64,000 nucleotides of DNA. Origin: Georgenia thermotolerans (GTDB taxonomy: Bacteria; Actinomycetota; Actinomycetes; Actinomycetales; Actinomycetaceae). The DNA lies in contig NZ_VUKF01000005.1 in NCBI RefSeq assembly GCF_009193185.1, positions 1-64,000 on the forward strand. Reading direction: 5' to 3'. Of the stretch, positions 41,680-50,598 are shown in pieces. Made by a program: the position numbers and the translations under genes. Under the pieces are notes generated by a model, which saw only the letters and a program-made list of their open reading frames with translations, was not told the origin of the DNA and did not search any database. Position 1 is the first letter of the stretch; each line of letters starts with the position of its first letter.

Positions 41680-43186
41680 GCCGCCCGGGGCCGCGGTGGC
41701 GGCGGCCCTGGTCGCTGCCCTGACGGTCCTGCCGGTGCTGGTGGTCCTCACCAACGCACTGTCCGCGGGGGCCGAAGGGGCGGCCGACTACCTTCTCCGG
41801 CCCCGGATCGGCGAGCTGCTGGGGCATACCGGCATGCTCGTCGCCGTCACGGTGCCCGCCACCGTCATCGTGGGCACCCTCGCCGCCTGGCTCGTCGAGC
41901 GCACGGCGCTGCCGGGGGCCGGGCTGTGGCGTGCCCTGCTGCTGGCGCCGCTGGCGGTGCCGGCGTTCGTCAGCGCCTACGCATGGGTGTCCGTGGCGCC
42001 GTGGCTCACCGGCTTCGCCGGCGCGGCCCTGGTCACCACGTGCGCGTACTACCCCTTCGTGTTCCTGCCCGTGGCGGCCCTGCTGCGCACGCTCGACCCG
42101 GCGGACGAGGAGGTGGCCCGCTCCCTGGGCCTCTCCCCTGCTGCCGCCGTCGCCCGCACCGTGCTCCCCCGCCTGCGCCCCGCGCTGAGCGGCGGGGCGC
42201 TGCTGGTCGCGCTGCACCTGCTGGCGGAGTACGGCGTGCTGGAGATGATGCGCTTCCAGACGTTCACCACCGCCATCATGCAGCGGTACGCCGTGGGGTT
42301 CAGCGACAGCGCCGGGAGCCTGCTCGCCTCGGTGCTGCTGGTGCTGTGCCTGCTCGCACTCACGCTCGAGGTGGTCGCGCGTGGGCGCCGGCGGGTGGCG
42401 CGGGTGGGGTCCGGGGCCCAGCGCCCCGCCTCGCGGGTCGCGCTGGGCGCCTGGACGGCGCCAGCCGTGCTGGTGCTGGCCACCGTCGTCGGCCTGTCCC
42501 TCGTCGTGCCCGTCGCCACCGTGGCACGCTGGCTGGTCGCCGCCATCGGCGACACCGACGCGGTTGGCGGCGACCTGCTCCAGGTCACGGTCAGCACGGC
42601 GGGCCTCGCGCTCCTCGGCGGCGCGGCCGCGATCGCCGCGGCCCTGCCCGGGGCGTGGCTGCTGAACCGGCACCGGTCGGCGCTGACCATGGTGCTCGAA
42701 CGCGCCACCTACCTCGCCAGCGCCCTTCCGGGCGTGGTGGTGGGTCTGGCCCTGGTCACCCTCGCCGTCGACTGGGCCCGGCCGGTCTACCAGACCGTCT
42801 GGTTGGCCGTCCTCGCCTACGCCATCCTGTTCCTGCCCCGCGCCATGGTGTCCCTGCGCGCCGGGCTCGCCGCCGCGCCGCCGGAGCTGTCCGAGGCCGC
42901 CCGGTCGCTCGGGCTGCGCGGCCCGGCGACCCTCGCTCGCGTCGTCCTTCCGCTCATGGGGCCGTCGGTGGTGACCGGCTTCGTCCTCGTGGCGCTCGCC
43001 GTGAGCACCGAGCTCACCGCCACGTTGCTGCTGGCCCCCACCGGGACCGACACCCTCGCCCTGGCGTTCTGGCGAGCGACCGGCGAGCTCGACTACGCCG
43101 CTGCGGCACCGTATGCGGCCGTGATGATCGCACTGTCCGCGCCCCTGACGATGCTGCTGCGGCGCCAGATCCTGGAGGAACGATGA
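41663..43186 (+). CDS. Ferric iron ABC transporter permease (FbpB type)
   Basis: 507 residues with about 12 helices in two homologous halves, as in FbpB/SfuB-type permeases. Each half has an EAA loop: DEEVARSLGLSPAAAVARTVLPRLRPALSGGALL and LSEAARSLGLRGPATLARVVLPLMGPSVVTG. These contact the ATPase. The start overlaps the binding-protein gene by 17 bp, a strong sign of coupling. Confidence 0.93.
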   Translation: MRASSRPPGAAVAAALVAALTVLPVLVVLTNALSAGAEGAADYLLRPRIGELLGHTGMLVAVTVPATVIVGTLAAWLVERTALPGAGLWRALLLAPLAVPAFVSAYAWVSVAPWLTGFAGAALVTTCAYYPFVFLPVAALLRTLDPADEEVARSLGLSPAAAVARTVLPRLRPALSGGALLVALHLLAEYGVLEMMRFQTFTTAIMQRYAVGFSDSAGSLLASVLLVLCLLALTLEVVARGRRRVARVGSGAQRPASRVALGAWTAPAVLVLATVVGLSLVVPVATVARWLVAAIGDTDAVGGDLLQVTVSTAGLALLGGAAAIAAALPGAWLLNRHRSALTMVLERATYLASALPGVVVGLALVTLAVDWARPVYQTVWLAVLAYAILFLPRAMVSLRAGLAAAPPELSEAARSLGLRGPATLARVVLPLMGPSVVTGFVLVALAVSTELTATLLLAPTGTDTLALAFWRATGELDYAAAAPYAAVMIALSAPLTMLLRRQILEER

Positions 43187-44280
43187 CCGACGTGCAGCTG
43201 CGCGCCGTCACCGCCGGCTACGGTCGCCGGCCGGTGCTCAAGGAGGTCGACCTGGTGGTGCCGGAAGGCACCACGACGGCCGTCCTGGGCGGGTCGGGAA
43301 GCGGCAAGACGACGCTGCTGCGCGTCATTGCCGGCTTCCTGCGGCCCGGTTCGGGGGAGGCCGTCATCGGGGGCCGCACCGTGGCCGGTGCCGGCGTTTG
43401 GGTGCCGCCCGAACGCCGGGGCATCGGCTACGTGCGGCAGGAGGGCGGGCTGTTCCCCCACCTGTCGGTGGCCGGAAACGTCGCCTTCGGTCTTCCCTGG
43501 CCGCGGCGCCGTCATCGCGATCGGGTGCTCGAGCTGCTCGACCTCGTCGGCCTCCCGGCCGAGCTGGCCGACCGCCGGCCGGACCAGCTCTCCGGCGGCC
43601 AGCAGCAACGCGTCGCCCTGGCCCGGGCGCTCGCCCCGCGCCCGGGCCTCGTGCTCCTCGACGAGCCCTTCTCCTCGCTCGACACCGGCCTGCGCGCCGC
43701 GACCCGCGAGGCCACCGCCCGCGCCCTGCGCGCCACCGGCGCCACAGCCGTTCTGGTCACCCACGACCAGGACGAGGCGCTGTCCTTCGCGGACCAGGTC
43801 GCGATCCTGGGCACCGGTGCGATCCGGCAGGTGGCGGCCCCCCGGGTGATCTACGGCGAGCCCGTCGACACCGAGGTGGCCCGGTTCCTCGGCGACGCCG
43901 TCATCGTCCCGGGCACGGCGGCCGAGGGCCGCGTGACCTGTGAGCTTGGGACGCTACCGGTCCGCGGGTTCGTCCCTCGCGGCGCCGTGGACGTCCTGCT
44001 GCGCCCCGAGCAGATCGCGCTGACGTCCCCCGGCTCCGGCTCCCTCGATGCGACCGTCCGCAGCGTCGCCTACTTCGGGCACGATGCCGTGGTGGAGCTG
44101 GACCTGACCGACACCACGTCGAGTCAGGGCGTGCGGGCCCGTGTGGTCGGCCTGCAGCCACCCGAGCCGGGCGACCTGGTCGGCCTGACCGTCGTCGGAC
44201 CGGTGCGTGCGTTCCCCGCCGCTGACCGCTCGTCCCTCCTGGTCGCGGAGGCGCCAGGCAGGAACCGGCCTGCGAGCTAG
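43183..44280 (+). CDS. Ferric iron ABC transporter ATP-binding protein (FbpC type)
   Basis: 365 residues. Walker A GGSGSGKTT (36-44), signature LSGGQQQRVALARAL near residue 140, Walker B LVLLDEPFSSLD and the H-loop VLVTHDQDEAL are all present. A C-terminal regulatory domain (TOBE-like; VDVLLRPEQIALT) follows from about residue 265. It completes the three-gene Fe3+ importer; the start overlaps the permease stop by ATGA. A short hairpin follows at 44320. Confidence 0.94.
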   Translation: MTDVQLRAVTAGYGRRPVLKEVDLVVPEGTTTAVLGGSGSGKTTLLRVIAGFLRPGSGEAVIGGRTVAGAGVWVPPERRGIGYVRQEGGLFPHLSVAGNVAFGLPWPRRRHRDRVLELLDLVGLPAELADRRPDQLSGGQQQRVALARALAPRPGLVLLDEPFSSLDTGLRAATREATARALRATGATAVLVTHDQDEALSFADQVAILGTGAIRQVAAPRVIYGEPVDTEVARFLGDAVIVPGTAAEGRVTCELGTLPVRGFVPRGAVDVLLRPEQIALTSPGSGSLDATVRSVAYFGHDAVVELDLTDTTSSQGVRARVVGLQPPEPGDLVGLTVVGPVRAFPAADRSSLLVAEAPGRNRPAS

Positions 44281-44319
44281 GTGGCTCGCAGTCCTCACGA
44301 CCTCTGAGAGACGTGCTCT

Positions 44320-44336
44320 GGACGGGCCCGCCGTCC
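44320..44336. terminator. Possible terminator after the iron operon
   Basis: Six-base arms ggacgg and ccgtcc with a five-base loop, 40 bp after the ABC stop codon. The rest of the 200-bp gap to the aldolase shows no site I can name. Confidence 0.4.
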
Positions 44337-44481
44337 CTGCCTAGAGTCGCCCTACCCGCGTATCCGTGCAGTGCTCGCGATGTCCGTCGATGGAGAGGAC
44401 AGTCGTGGTGGACCTGTCCGTCTCAGGCGCCCGGAGCCGCACCTGCCTGCCCGGCGCGCCTGGCACCAGGGAGGGATCACC

Positions 44482-45354
44482 ATGATCGCGTCCACGCTGG
44501 AGCTCGCCCGCAAGGGGCAGGAGGGCGGCTACGCCGTCCCCGCGGTGAACATCCTCGACGACCTGAGCCTGCGGGCGGTGATCGACGCCGCGGTCGCGAA
44601 GTCCTCGCCGGTCATCATCCAGGTCTCGGTCAAGACCGTGCGGTCGATCGGCGTCGACCTGATGACCAAGACCTTCGCGGCCGCCGCCTCCCCCGCCCCC
44701 GTCCCGGTCGCGCTGCACCTGGACCACTGCCCCGACCGCAAGGTCATCGAGGACGTCGTGGCGGCCGGCTGGTCCTCGGTGCTCTTCGACGCCTCCGACC
44801 GCGATCTCGCCCAGGCCGAGCAGGAGACGCGCGAGGTCGTCACCCTCGCGCACGCGGCCGGCGTCGACGTGGAGTCGGAGATCGAGAACATCGTCGGCGT
44901 CGAGGACGACGTCGGCTCCGACGTCGCCGTGCACTCGTACTCGGTGGAGCAGCTCGCCGAGGTGGCCGAGCGCACCGGCGCCGACCTCCTCGCTCCCCAG
45001 CTCGGCACGGCCCACGGGCAGTACACGAAGGCCCCGGTGCTGCTGCCGGACCGGGTCCGCGAGCTGGGCCGGCTCACCGACCGCCCGATCGTGCTGCACG
45101 GTGGCACCGGCCTGAGCGACGCCGAGTTCCGCACGTTCATCGACGCCGGGGTCTCCAAGATCAACATCTCCACCGGGCTGAAGCGGGCGTACATGCAGTC
45201 CGCCCTCGAGCACCTGCGCCGGGCGGAGGAGCGCGACAAGTGGGACCCGCCGTCGATGTTCAGGGACATGTCCGCGGCTGTGACGACCGAGATCGCCCGG
45301 TACTTCGACGTGTTCGGCTCGACCGGTCACGCCGACGGCGCGGAGGCGACGTGA
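44482..45354 (+). CDS. Class II fructose-bisphosphate aldolase family protein
   Basis: 290 residues, zinc-dependent TIM-barrel aldolase. Zinc ligands and substrate motifs are visible: LHLDHCPDRK, the Glu-rich ESEIENIVG, APQLGTAHGQY and LHGGTGLSDAE, then KINISTGLKRAYMQ. The length and sequence suit ketose-bisphosphate or tagatose-bisphosphate aldolases as much as the central enzyme. An adjacent CbbY-like phosphatase and DhaLK-type kinase suggest a sugar-catabolic unit that produces or uses dihydroxyacetone or a tetrulose. The ATG at 44482 follows a GGGAGGG site. Confidence 0.88.
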   Translation: MIASTLELARKGQEGGYAVPAVNILDDLSLRAVIDAAVAKSSPVIIQVSVKTVRSIGVDLMTKTFAAAASPAPVPVALHLDHCPDRKVIEDVVAAGWSSVLFDASDRDLAQAEQETREVVTLAHAAGVDVESEIENIVGVEDDVGSDVAVHSYSVEQLAEVAERTGADLLAPQLGTAHGQYTKAPVLLPDRVRELGRLTDRPIVLHGGTGLSDAEFRTFIDAGVSKINISTGLKRAYMQSALEHLRRAEERDKWDPPSMFRDMSAAVTTEIARYFDVFGSTGHADGAEAT

Positions 45355-46142
45355 TGGCCCCGACCCTGATCTTCGACTGCGACGGCGTCCTGGCCGACAC
45401 CGAGCGCTTCGGCCACCTGCCGGCCTTCAACGAGACCTTCGCCGAGGTGGGGCTGCCGGTGCGGTGGTCGGAGGAGGAGTACGCCGAGCGCGTCAAGATC
45501 GGCGGCGGCAAGGAGCGCATGGCGAGCCTGCTCACCCCCGAGCTGGTGGCGGCGGCGAACCTGCCCACCGACCCCGCCGACCAGCAGGCGATGATCGCCG
45601 ACTGGCACAAGCGCAAGACGGCGCACTACACCGCCCGGATCGGCGCCGGCGTCATGCCGCCACGGCCGGGGATCGCCCGGATCACCGAGGAGGCCGCCGA
45701 CGCCGGCTGGGGCCTGGCCGTCGCCTCCACCTCCGCGGAGGTCTCCGTGCGCGCCGTGCTCGAGCACGCCGTCGGGGCCGCGCGCGCCGCGGACTTCGCC
45801 GTCTTCGCCGGTGACATCGTGCCCCGCAAGAAGCCGGCCCCCGACATCTACCTGCACGCCCTGCACGAGCTCGGCCTCGACCCCGCCGACGCCGTCGTCG
45901 TCGAGGACAGCGAGAACGGCCTGCGCGCCTCGCTCGCCGCGGGGCTGGCCACCGTGGTGACGGTGAGCAGCTACACCGCCGAGGAGAACTTCGACGGCGC
46001 CGCGCTGGTCCTCACCAGCCTGGGCGACGACGCCGAGCCCGCCCGGGTGCTCGCCGACCCCCTCGGCCTCGGGGTGGGCGACGAGGTCCACCTCGGCGAC
46101 CTGACCACGATCCTGGACCGGACAAGGAAGGCGCCCCGATGA
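45354..46142 (+). CDS. HAD-IA phosphatase of the CbbY type
   Basis: 262 residues. Motif I LIFDCDGVLADTERFGHLPAFNETFAEVGLPVRWS, motif II AVASTSAEVSVRAVL, motif III lysine in VPRKKPAPDIYLHAL and motif IV VVVEDSENGLRASLAAGLATVVT are complete. CbbY dephosphorylates xylulose-1,5-bisphosphate in autotrophs; here the substrate is probably another ketose bisphosphate or a by-product of the aldolase. The ATG overlaps the aldolase stop (TGATG), and the stop overlaps dhaL by ATGA. Confidence 0.9.
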   Translation: MAPTLIFDCDGVLADTERFGHLPAFNETFAEVGLPVRWSEEEYAERVKIGGGKERMASLLTPELVAAANLPTDPADQQAMIADWHKRKTAHYTARIGAGVMPPRPGIARITEEAADAGWGLAVASTSAEVSVRAVLEHAVGAARAADFAVFAGDIVPRKKPAPDIYLHALHELGLDPADAVVVEDSENGLRASLAAGLATVVTVSSYTAEENFDGAALVLTSLGDDAEPARVLADPLGLGVGDEVHLGDLTTILDRTRKAPR

Positions 46143-46792
46143 CCGCAGCCCTGCAGCGCACGGAGTTCGTCGTGCGGACCATCGCCGAGACGATCGTCGC
46201 GAACGAGAAGTACTTCGGCGATCTCGACTCCGTGGTCGGCGACGGCGACTTCGGGTACTCCCTCGCCCGCGGCTTCGAGAAGGTGCTCGACCAGTGGGAC
46301 ACCCTGGACCGCACCGACGCCGGGGTGTTCCTGCAGAAGGTCGCGACGACCATCTCCAGCCGCATGGGCGGGACGTCGGGGCCGATCTGGGGCACGGCGT
46401 TCCTGCGCGCCGGTGCGGCCGCGAAGGGCAAGGAGGAATTGGACGGGGCCGACGTCGTCGAGATGCTCCGGGCCGCGATCGCCGGCATCAAGGCCCGCGG
46501 CGGCGCGGACCTGGGCGAGAAGACCCTCCTCGACGCGCTCGTGCCGATGACCGACACCCTGGCCGACCTCTTCGAGCAGGGCACCCAGACCCAGGCGGCC
46601 CTCGACGCCGCGGCGGCCCGGGCGCGCGAGAGCGCCGAGGCCACCAGCACGATGCAGGCCAGGCGCGGGCGGGCCTCCTACACCGGTGAGCGGAGCATCG
46701 GCTCCCCCGACCCCGGCGCCCTCGCGATCGCCGTGCTCGCGGAGGAGATCGCGAGCCGGTGGCAGGACGGTTCTGCCTCCGCCGCCTCCTGA
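46139..46792 (+). CDS. dhaL: DhaL-like ADP/ATP-binding kinase subunit
   Basis: 217 residues, all-helical nucleotide-binding domain of dihydroxyacetone kinase. The Mg2+ aspartates lie in DLDSVVGDGDFGYSLARGFEKV near residue 32; the usual GDGDHG has Phe in place of His. GTSGPIWGTAFLRAG and RGGADLGEKTLLDALVPMTDTL (phosphate and adenine contacts) follow, then RARESAEATSTMQARRGRASYTGERSIGSPDPGA. No DhaM phosphotransfer subunit is nearby, so ATP is the likely donor. Because of the altered GDGDFG motif it may belong to a kinase for another ketose. Confidence 0.85.
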   Translation: MTAALQRTEFVVRTIAETIVANEKYFGDLDSVVGDGDFGYSLARGFEKVLDQWDTLDRTDAGVFLQKVATTISSRMGGTSGPIWGTAFLRAGAAAKGKEELDGADVVEMLRAAIAGIKARGGADLGEKTLLDALVPMTDTLADLFEQGTQTQAALDAAAARARESAEATSTMQARRGRASYTGERSIGSPDPGALAIAVLAEEIASRWQDGSASAAS

Positions 46793-46870
46793 ACCTGCCA
46801 CGCTGGCACCGACGCCGGCGCCGGGCCGGACCGAGCATCACCGATCATTCACAACGATGTGGAGGACGCC

Positions 46871-47866
46871 GTGAAGAAGTTCGTCAACGACCCCAAGGAC
46901 TACGTCCCCCAGATGCTCAGGGGCATCGAGCTCGCCAACCCGGACACCCTGCGCTACGTGCCCGAGTACAACCTCATCATGCGGGCCGACGCCCCGCGCA
47001 ACGACAAGGTCTCCATCATCCAGGGCTCGGGGTCGGGCCACGAGCCCGCCCACGTCATGAGCGTGGGCAAGGGCATGCTCGACGGCGCCTGCCCCGGGGA
47101 CGTCTTCGCCGCCCCGCCGTCGGACTACGTCTACGAGACGGCGAAGCTCCTCGCCTCCGACAAGGGCGTGCTGCTGCTGGTCAACAACTACACCGGCGAC
47201 AAGATGGCCTTCGAGATGGCCCAGGAGCTCGCCGAGGCCGACGGGATCACCGCGCGCACCCTCTTCATCGACGACGACGTCGCCGTGCAGGACTCCACCT
47301 ACACCGTCGGCCGCCGCGGCGTCGCGGGGAACTTCTTCGTCATGAAGGCCGTGGGCGCCGCCGCCGAGGCGGGGGCGGACCTCGACGAGGTCGTCCGCAT
47401 CGGGGAGAAGGTCAACTCCGTCACCCGCACCCTCGGCATCGCCCTGACCGCCTGCACGCCGCCGGCGAAGGGGGCGCCGCTGTTCGAGCTCGGCGACGAC
47501 GAGATCGAGATCGGCGTCGGCATCCACGGCGAGCCGGGGCGGCGCCGGGCGAAGATCATGTCGGCGGACGCGATCGTCGACGAGTTCCTCGGCGCCGTGG
47601 TCCCCGACCTGCCCTACAGCTCCGGCGACGACGTCGCCCTGATGATCAACGGGCTCGGCGGCACCCCCCTCAGCGAGCTGTACCTGCTCTACGGCATCGC
47701 CCACGAGAAGCTCACGGCCCAGGGCATCAACGTCCGGCGCAGCTACGTCGGGGAGTACTGCACCTCCCTGGAGATGGCCGGCGCCTCCCTGACCCTGGTC
47801 AAGCTCGACGACGAGATCACCAGGCTCCTCGAGGCGCCCGCGGAGATCGCCATCCGCGTGTTCTGA
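46871..47866 (+). CDS. dhaK: DhaK-like substrate-binding kinase subunit
   Basis: 331 residues from the GTG at 46871, which gives the typical KKFVNDPKDYVPQML start and has GGAGG six bases before it; a GTG 12 bases upstream is unlikely. Motifs: GSGSGHEPAH near residue 55, VNNYTGDKMAFEMA, and the substrate-linking histidine in IGVGIHGEPGRRRAK near residue 217. Dihydroxyacetone kinases bind the substrate covalently to this His. Order here is dhaL before dhaK with 78 bp between, the reverse of many operons. Confidence 0.88.
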   Translation: MKKFVNDPKDYVPQMLRGIELANPDTLRYVPEYNLIMRADAPRNDKVSIIQGSGSGHEPAHVMSVGKGMLDGACPGDVFAAPPSDYVYETAKLLASDKGVLLLVNNYTGDKMAFEMAQELAEADGITARTLFIDDDVAVQDSTYTVGRRGVAGNFFVMKAVGAAAEAGADLDEVVRIGEKVNSVTRTLGIALTACTPPAKGAPLFELGDDEIEIGVGIHGEPGRRRAKIMSADAIVDEFLGAVVPDLPYSSGDDVALMINGLGGTPLSELYLLYGIAHEKLTAQGINVRRSYVGEYCTSLEMAGASLTLVKLDDEITRLLEAPAEIAIRVF

Positions 47867-47942
47867 TTCCCGCGGCCGCCGATGTCCCGAGGTCCGGCGT
47901 CGTGTGTCGCGGCGACGACCGAAGCGACGTAGGAATGAGGCC

Positions 47943-48110
47943 GTGGGCAGGTCTGCGGTGATCGTGCTGTACGTGCTCGCGATGGTCGTCGTCGTGGTCG
48001 GCGTGGACCTCCTGTTCTTCAGGCACCACTTCTGGCCGCGGCTGATGGTCAACGTCGGCATCGTGCTGGTGTTCGGGGCGTTCTACCTCAGGTACCTCAG
48101 GCGTGCGTGA
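47943..48110 (+). CDS. Small two-helix membrane protein
   Basis: 55 residues from a GTG at 47943. Helix 1 VIVLYVLAMVVVVVGVDLLFF, a short RHHFWPRL turn and helix 2 LMVNVGIVLVFGAFYLRYL with a basic end. I know similar short proteins in other bacteria but not their role. A longer reading from 47904 adds Arg-rich residues without support. Confidence 0.65.
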   Translation: MGRSAVIVLYVLAMVVVVVGVDLLFFRHHFWPRLMVNVGIVLVFGAFYLRYLRRA

Positions 48111-48168
48111 GCCCGGCCAGGCCCTCGGTCAGACGCGATCTCGGCGCTAAGGTCGACGAGCCGGCGCT

Positions 48169-48927
48169 CTAGGCGGTCGGTTCCTGGCCGTCGACGGTGA
48201 TGTGCAGGTCGGGGCTCTTCTCGGGCCAGAACGCGACCAGCCCCGCGACCTTGACCGACTCGGGCAAGGGAGTGCGATAGCACCACGCGGCATCACGGAT
48301 CGTGGCCCCTTCGACGGCCAGGTCCCAGTACGTCGCGGTCCCCTTGTAGGGGCAGTGAGTGACGGTGGCGGTGGGGATCAGCCGATCCATGCGGACGTCG
48401 ACCTGCGGGAGGTAGTAGCGCGGGACGAGCCCGGTCTCGTACAGGACGACGGGGCGGTGCGAGTCGGCGATGACGGCGCCCGCGACCGTCACGATGACGT
48501 GCCGACTGCTGGAGAGGGCGTCCACGCGCACGTACGGGCTGCGGGGGTGGGTGAAGACGATCTCGTCCTCCTCCATCCAGGTGTCGAAGGCCGACCAGGT
48601 CAGGGCGTACGCGTCGCGCAGGGCCACGACGCCGGCCTCGGGGTGACGGCGGGCTGCCCCAGGCACGACCCGCCCCGCGAGCAGGGCGTCGAAGAGCTCG
48701 CTGACACCGAGTGCCGCGGACGCCGGACCGGTGCCGGTCGGTCGCAGCTCGACCTTCAGGTCCGCCGCCGGGAAGAAGTACTCGGGGACGTACGGGTGCT
48801 CCCAGACCAGCAGCGGTGCCCGGGAGTCCACCACGAGCTCGCCAGAGCTGAAGGCGCGCACGCGCTTGAGACCCTGCTGCACCGTTCCCGGTGCGATCAC
48901 GAACGGGTTCTTGACGACGTCAGGCAC
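48169..48927 (-). CDS. DUF427 domain protein (two copies of the domain)
   Basis: 252 residues from the GTG at 48927. The DUF427 fold occurs twice: an N-terminal incomplete copy (RVRAFSSGELVVDSRAPLLVWEHPYVPEYFFPAADL) and a complete C-terminal copy (HVIVTVAGAVIADSHRPVVLYETGLVPRYYLPQVDVRMDRLIPTATVTHCPYKGTATYW). The motif THCPYKGTATYW is diagnostic. The function of the family is unknown. The gene stands alone, convergent with the small membrane protein. Confidence 0.85.
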   Translation of the reverse strand: MPDVVKNPFVIAPGTVQQGLKRVRAFSSGELVVDSRAPLLVWEHPYVPEYFFPAADLKVELRPTGTGPASAALGVSELFDALLAGRVVPGAARRHPEAGVVALRDAYALTWSAFDTWMEEDEIVFTHPRSPYVRVDALSSSRHVIVTVAGAVIADSHRPVVLYETGLVPRYYLPQVDVRMDRLIPTATVTHCPYKGTATYWDLAVEGATIRDAAWCYRTPLPESVKVAGLVAFWPEKSPDLHITVDGQEPTA

Positions 48928-49024
48928 GAGACCAGTGCACTCCCGGTCGTCCCACGGCGCCCGGCGGAGCCCCCGACGGCGATGTCGTCGCACGCCACCG
49001 ATGTCCTCGCCTCACGCCCGCCCC

Positions 49025-49852
49025 TCACGATCGTTCCGGCAGGTCGACGACGAGGACCAGGTCACCCCCTCGCGCTTCGAGCCGGGGGCGAACGATGCCC
49101 GTCCGCCGAGGTTCTCCGAGCAGCTCGGCGAGGCTGCTGGCGGCGGCGAGCTCCTCGAGGCAGATGCGTGTCGGCGGCAACAGGGTGACTTCGCCGCGTT
49201 CGGCTCGATCGAGGACGTCGGCGGGCACGCACCAGATGGACTCCGAGGCCTCGTCGCCGGTGTTGCGGGCCATCTGCGCCGCCGGCACGACGCCGAGGAA
49301 GAAGTGGGTGTCGTAACGCCGGGGCTCGTACTCCGGGGTGACCCAGCGCGCCCAGGGGCGCAGCAGGTCCGCCCGGATCGCCAGGCCCCGGCGCTCGAGA
49401 AGTTCCGAGAACGTCAGTTCCCGGGCGACGAGACGTCGGCGGTCACGCTCCCAGTCCTCCCCGTCCACCCGCACGACGTCGGGGGAGCCCGGCACGGCGG
49501 CGAGAAGCACCCCGCTCTCCTCGAAGGTCTCGCGCACGGCAGCGCAGACGTGCCGGCGCGCGTGCTTCGGCGTCGTCCCGAACGCGTCCGCCCAGGCCCG
49601 CGGGCTTGGGCCCTCCCACAGCAGGTCGGCGTCCGCGTCCCGCGCGTCGACGCCCCCGCCGGGGAAGACGAGTGCACCCGGCGCGAAGGCCATGGTGAGG
49701 TGGCGACGCAGCATGAACACCTCTACGCCCGCGGCGCCCTCCCTCACGAGCAGGACGGTGGAGGCGGGGCGCGGAGCCGCCACCTTCACGTCGTCGAGCC
49801 ACAACCGGGCGCGGTCGACAGCCGCGGCAGGGAGAGGGAAGACCCGTTGCAT
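49025..49852 (-). CDS. NUDIX hydrolase
   Basis: 275 residues. The N-terminal strands (STVLLVREGAAGVEVFMLRRHLTMAFAPGALVFPGGGVD) lead to a Nudix box split by an insertion: GGGVDARDAD at about residue 65 and AAVRETFEESGVLLAA near 105, with the REXXEE-type Glu residues. The insertion of about 30 residues is typical of the NUDT19-like group, which hydrolyses CoA derivatives; this is by resemblance only. It is divergent from the TetR gene with 77 bp between starts. Confidence 0.85.
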   Translation of the reverse strand: MQRVFPLPAAAVDRARLWLDDVKVAAPRPASTVLLVREGAAGVEVFMLRRHLTMAFAPGALVFPGGGVDARDADADLLWEGPSPRAWADAFGTTPKHARRHVCAAVRETFEESGVLLAAVPGSPDVVRVDGEDWERDRRRLVARELTFSELLERRGLAIRADLLRPWARWVTPEYEPRRYDTHFFLGVVPAAQMARNTGDEASESIWCVPADVLDRAERGEVTLLPPTRICLEELAAASSLAELLGEPRRTGIVRPRLEARGGDLVLVVDLPERS

Positions 49853-49929
49853 GCGGTGAGCCTAGGGCCACCGGACCTAGGCTCCATGGCAACGGCGCCG
49901 GCGGAGCCGAACATGAAAGGCTGGGGGCC

Positions 49930-50532
49930 GTGACCGTGACGACTCCACGTTCCCGGCCCGGCCGGCCGGGCCATGACCGCGATGCCGTGCTGGACGCGGC
50001 TGTCGCCCTCTTCATCCGCAAGGGCTACGACGCGACCAGCATCGATGACATCGCGAAATCCTTGGGCCTCACCAAGTCGGCTGTGTACCACCACGTCAGC
50101 AGCAAGGAGCAGCTTCTTGCGGAGGCGCTGGACACGGCGCTCGACGAGCTGAGCAGCGCGGTGGACTCCGTGAGCTCGGCGTCCGGGTCGTCGTCGCAGA
50201 GGCTGCGCGAGGTGGTACGCCGCAGCGTGCAGGTTCTGGTTGCGCATCAGCCGGCGGTGACGCTGCTGCTGCGCGTCCATGGGAACAGCGAGACAGAGGT
50301 CGCCGCACTTCGCCGACGGCGAGCGATCGATCGCGCGTTGGCCGGCCTGGTCAAGGAAGCGGTGAACGAGGGTGCGCTGCGCGGGGATGTCGACCCGGAG
50401 CTGATCAGCCGCCTGCTGTTCGGCATGGTGAACTCGATCGCGGAGTGGTACCGGCCCGATGGACAGATCTCGACCGATCAGCTCGCCGCGACCGTGACCA
50501 CCGTGGTGTTCGACGGCCTCGCGGCGCCCTGA
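49930..50532 (+). CDS. TetR family regulator, probable regulator of the paa genes
   Basis: 200 residues. The helix-turn-helix reads SIDDIAKSLGLTKSAVYHHVSSKEQLLAEAL near residue 40, followed by a C-terminal TetR_C domain with RVHGNSETEVAALRRRRAIDRALAGLV. Such genes beside paa clusters in actinobacteria encode the PaaR-type phenylacetyl-CoA-sensing repressor. Here it lies between NUDIX and paaI and is convergent with the paaA-I operon. The candidate operator is the palindrome in the paaA/paaZ divergent promoter (55878). Confidence 0.8.
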   Translation: MTVTTPRSRPGRPGHDRDAVLDAAVALFIRKGYDATSIDDIAKSLGLTKSAVYHHVSSKEQLLAEALDTALDELSSAVDSVSSASGSSSQRLREVVRRSVQVLVAHQPAVTLLLRVHGNSETEVAALRRRRAIDRALAGLVKEAVNEGALRGDVDPELISRLLFGMVNSIAEWYRPDGQISTDQLAATVTTVVFDGLAAP

Positions 50533-50598
50533 CCCGAAGAGGACTGCCGCGGTGACGCCCGCCCGGCGGTCGACGAGGGGCAGTCACCTCCAGGCGGC

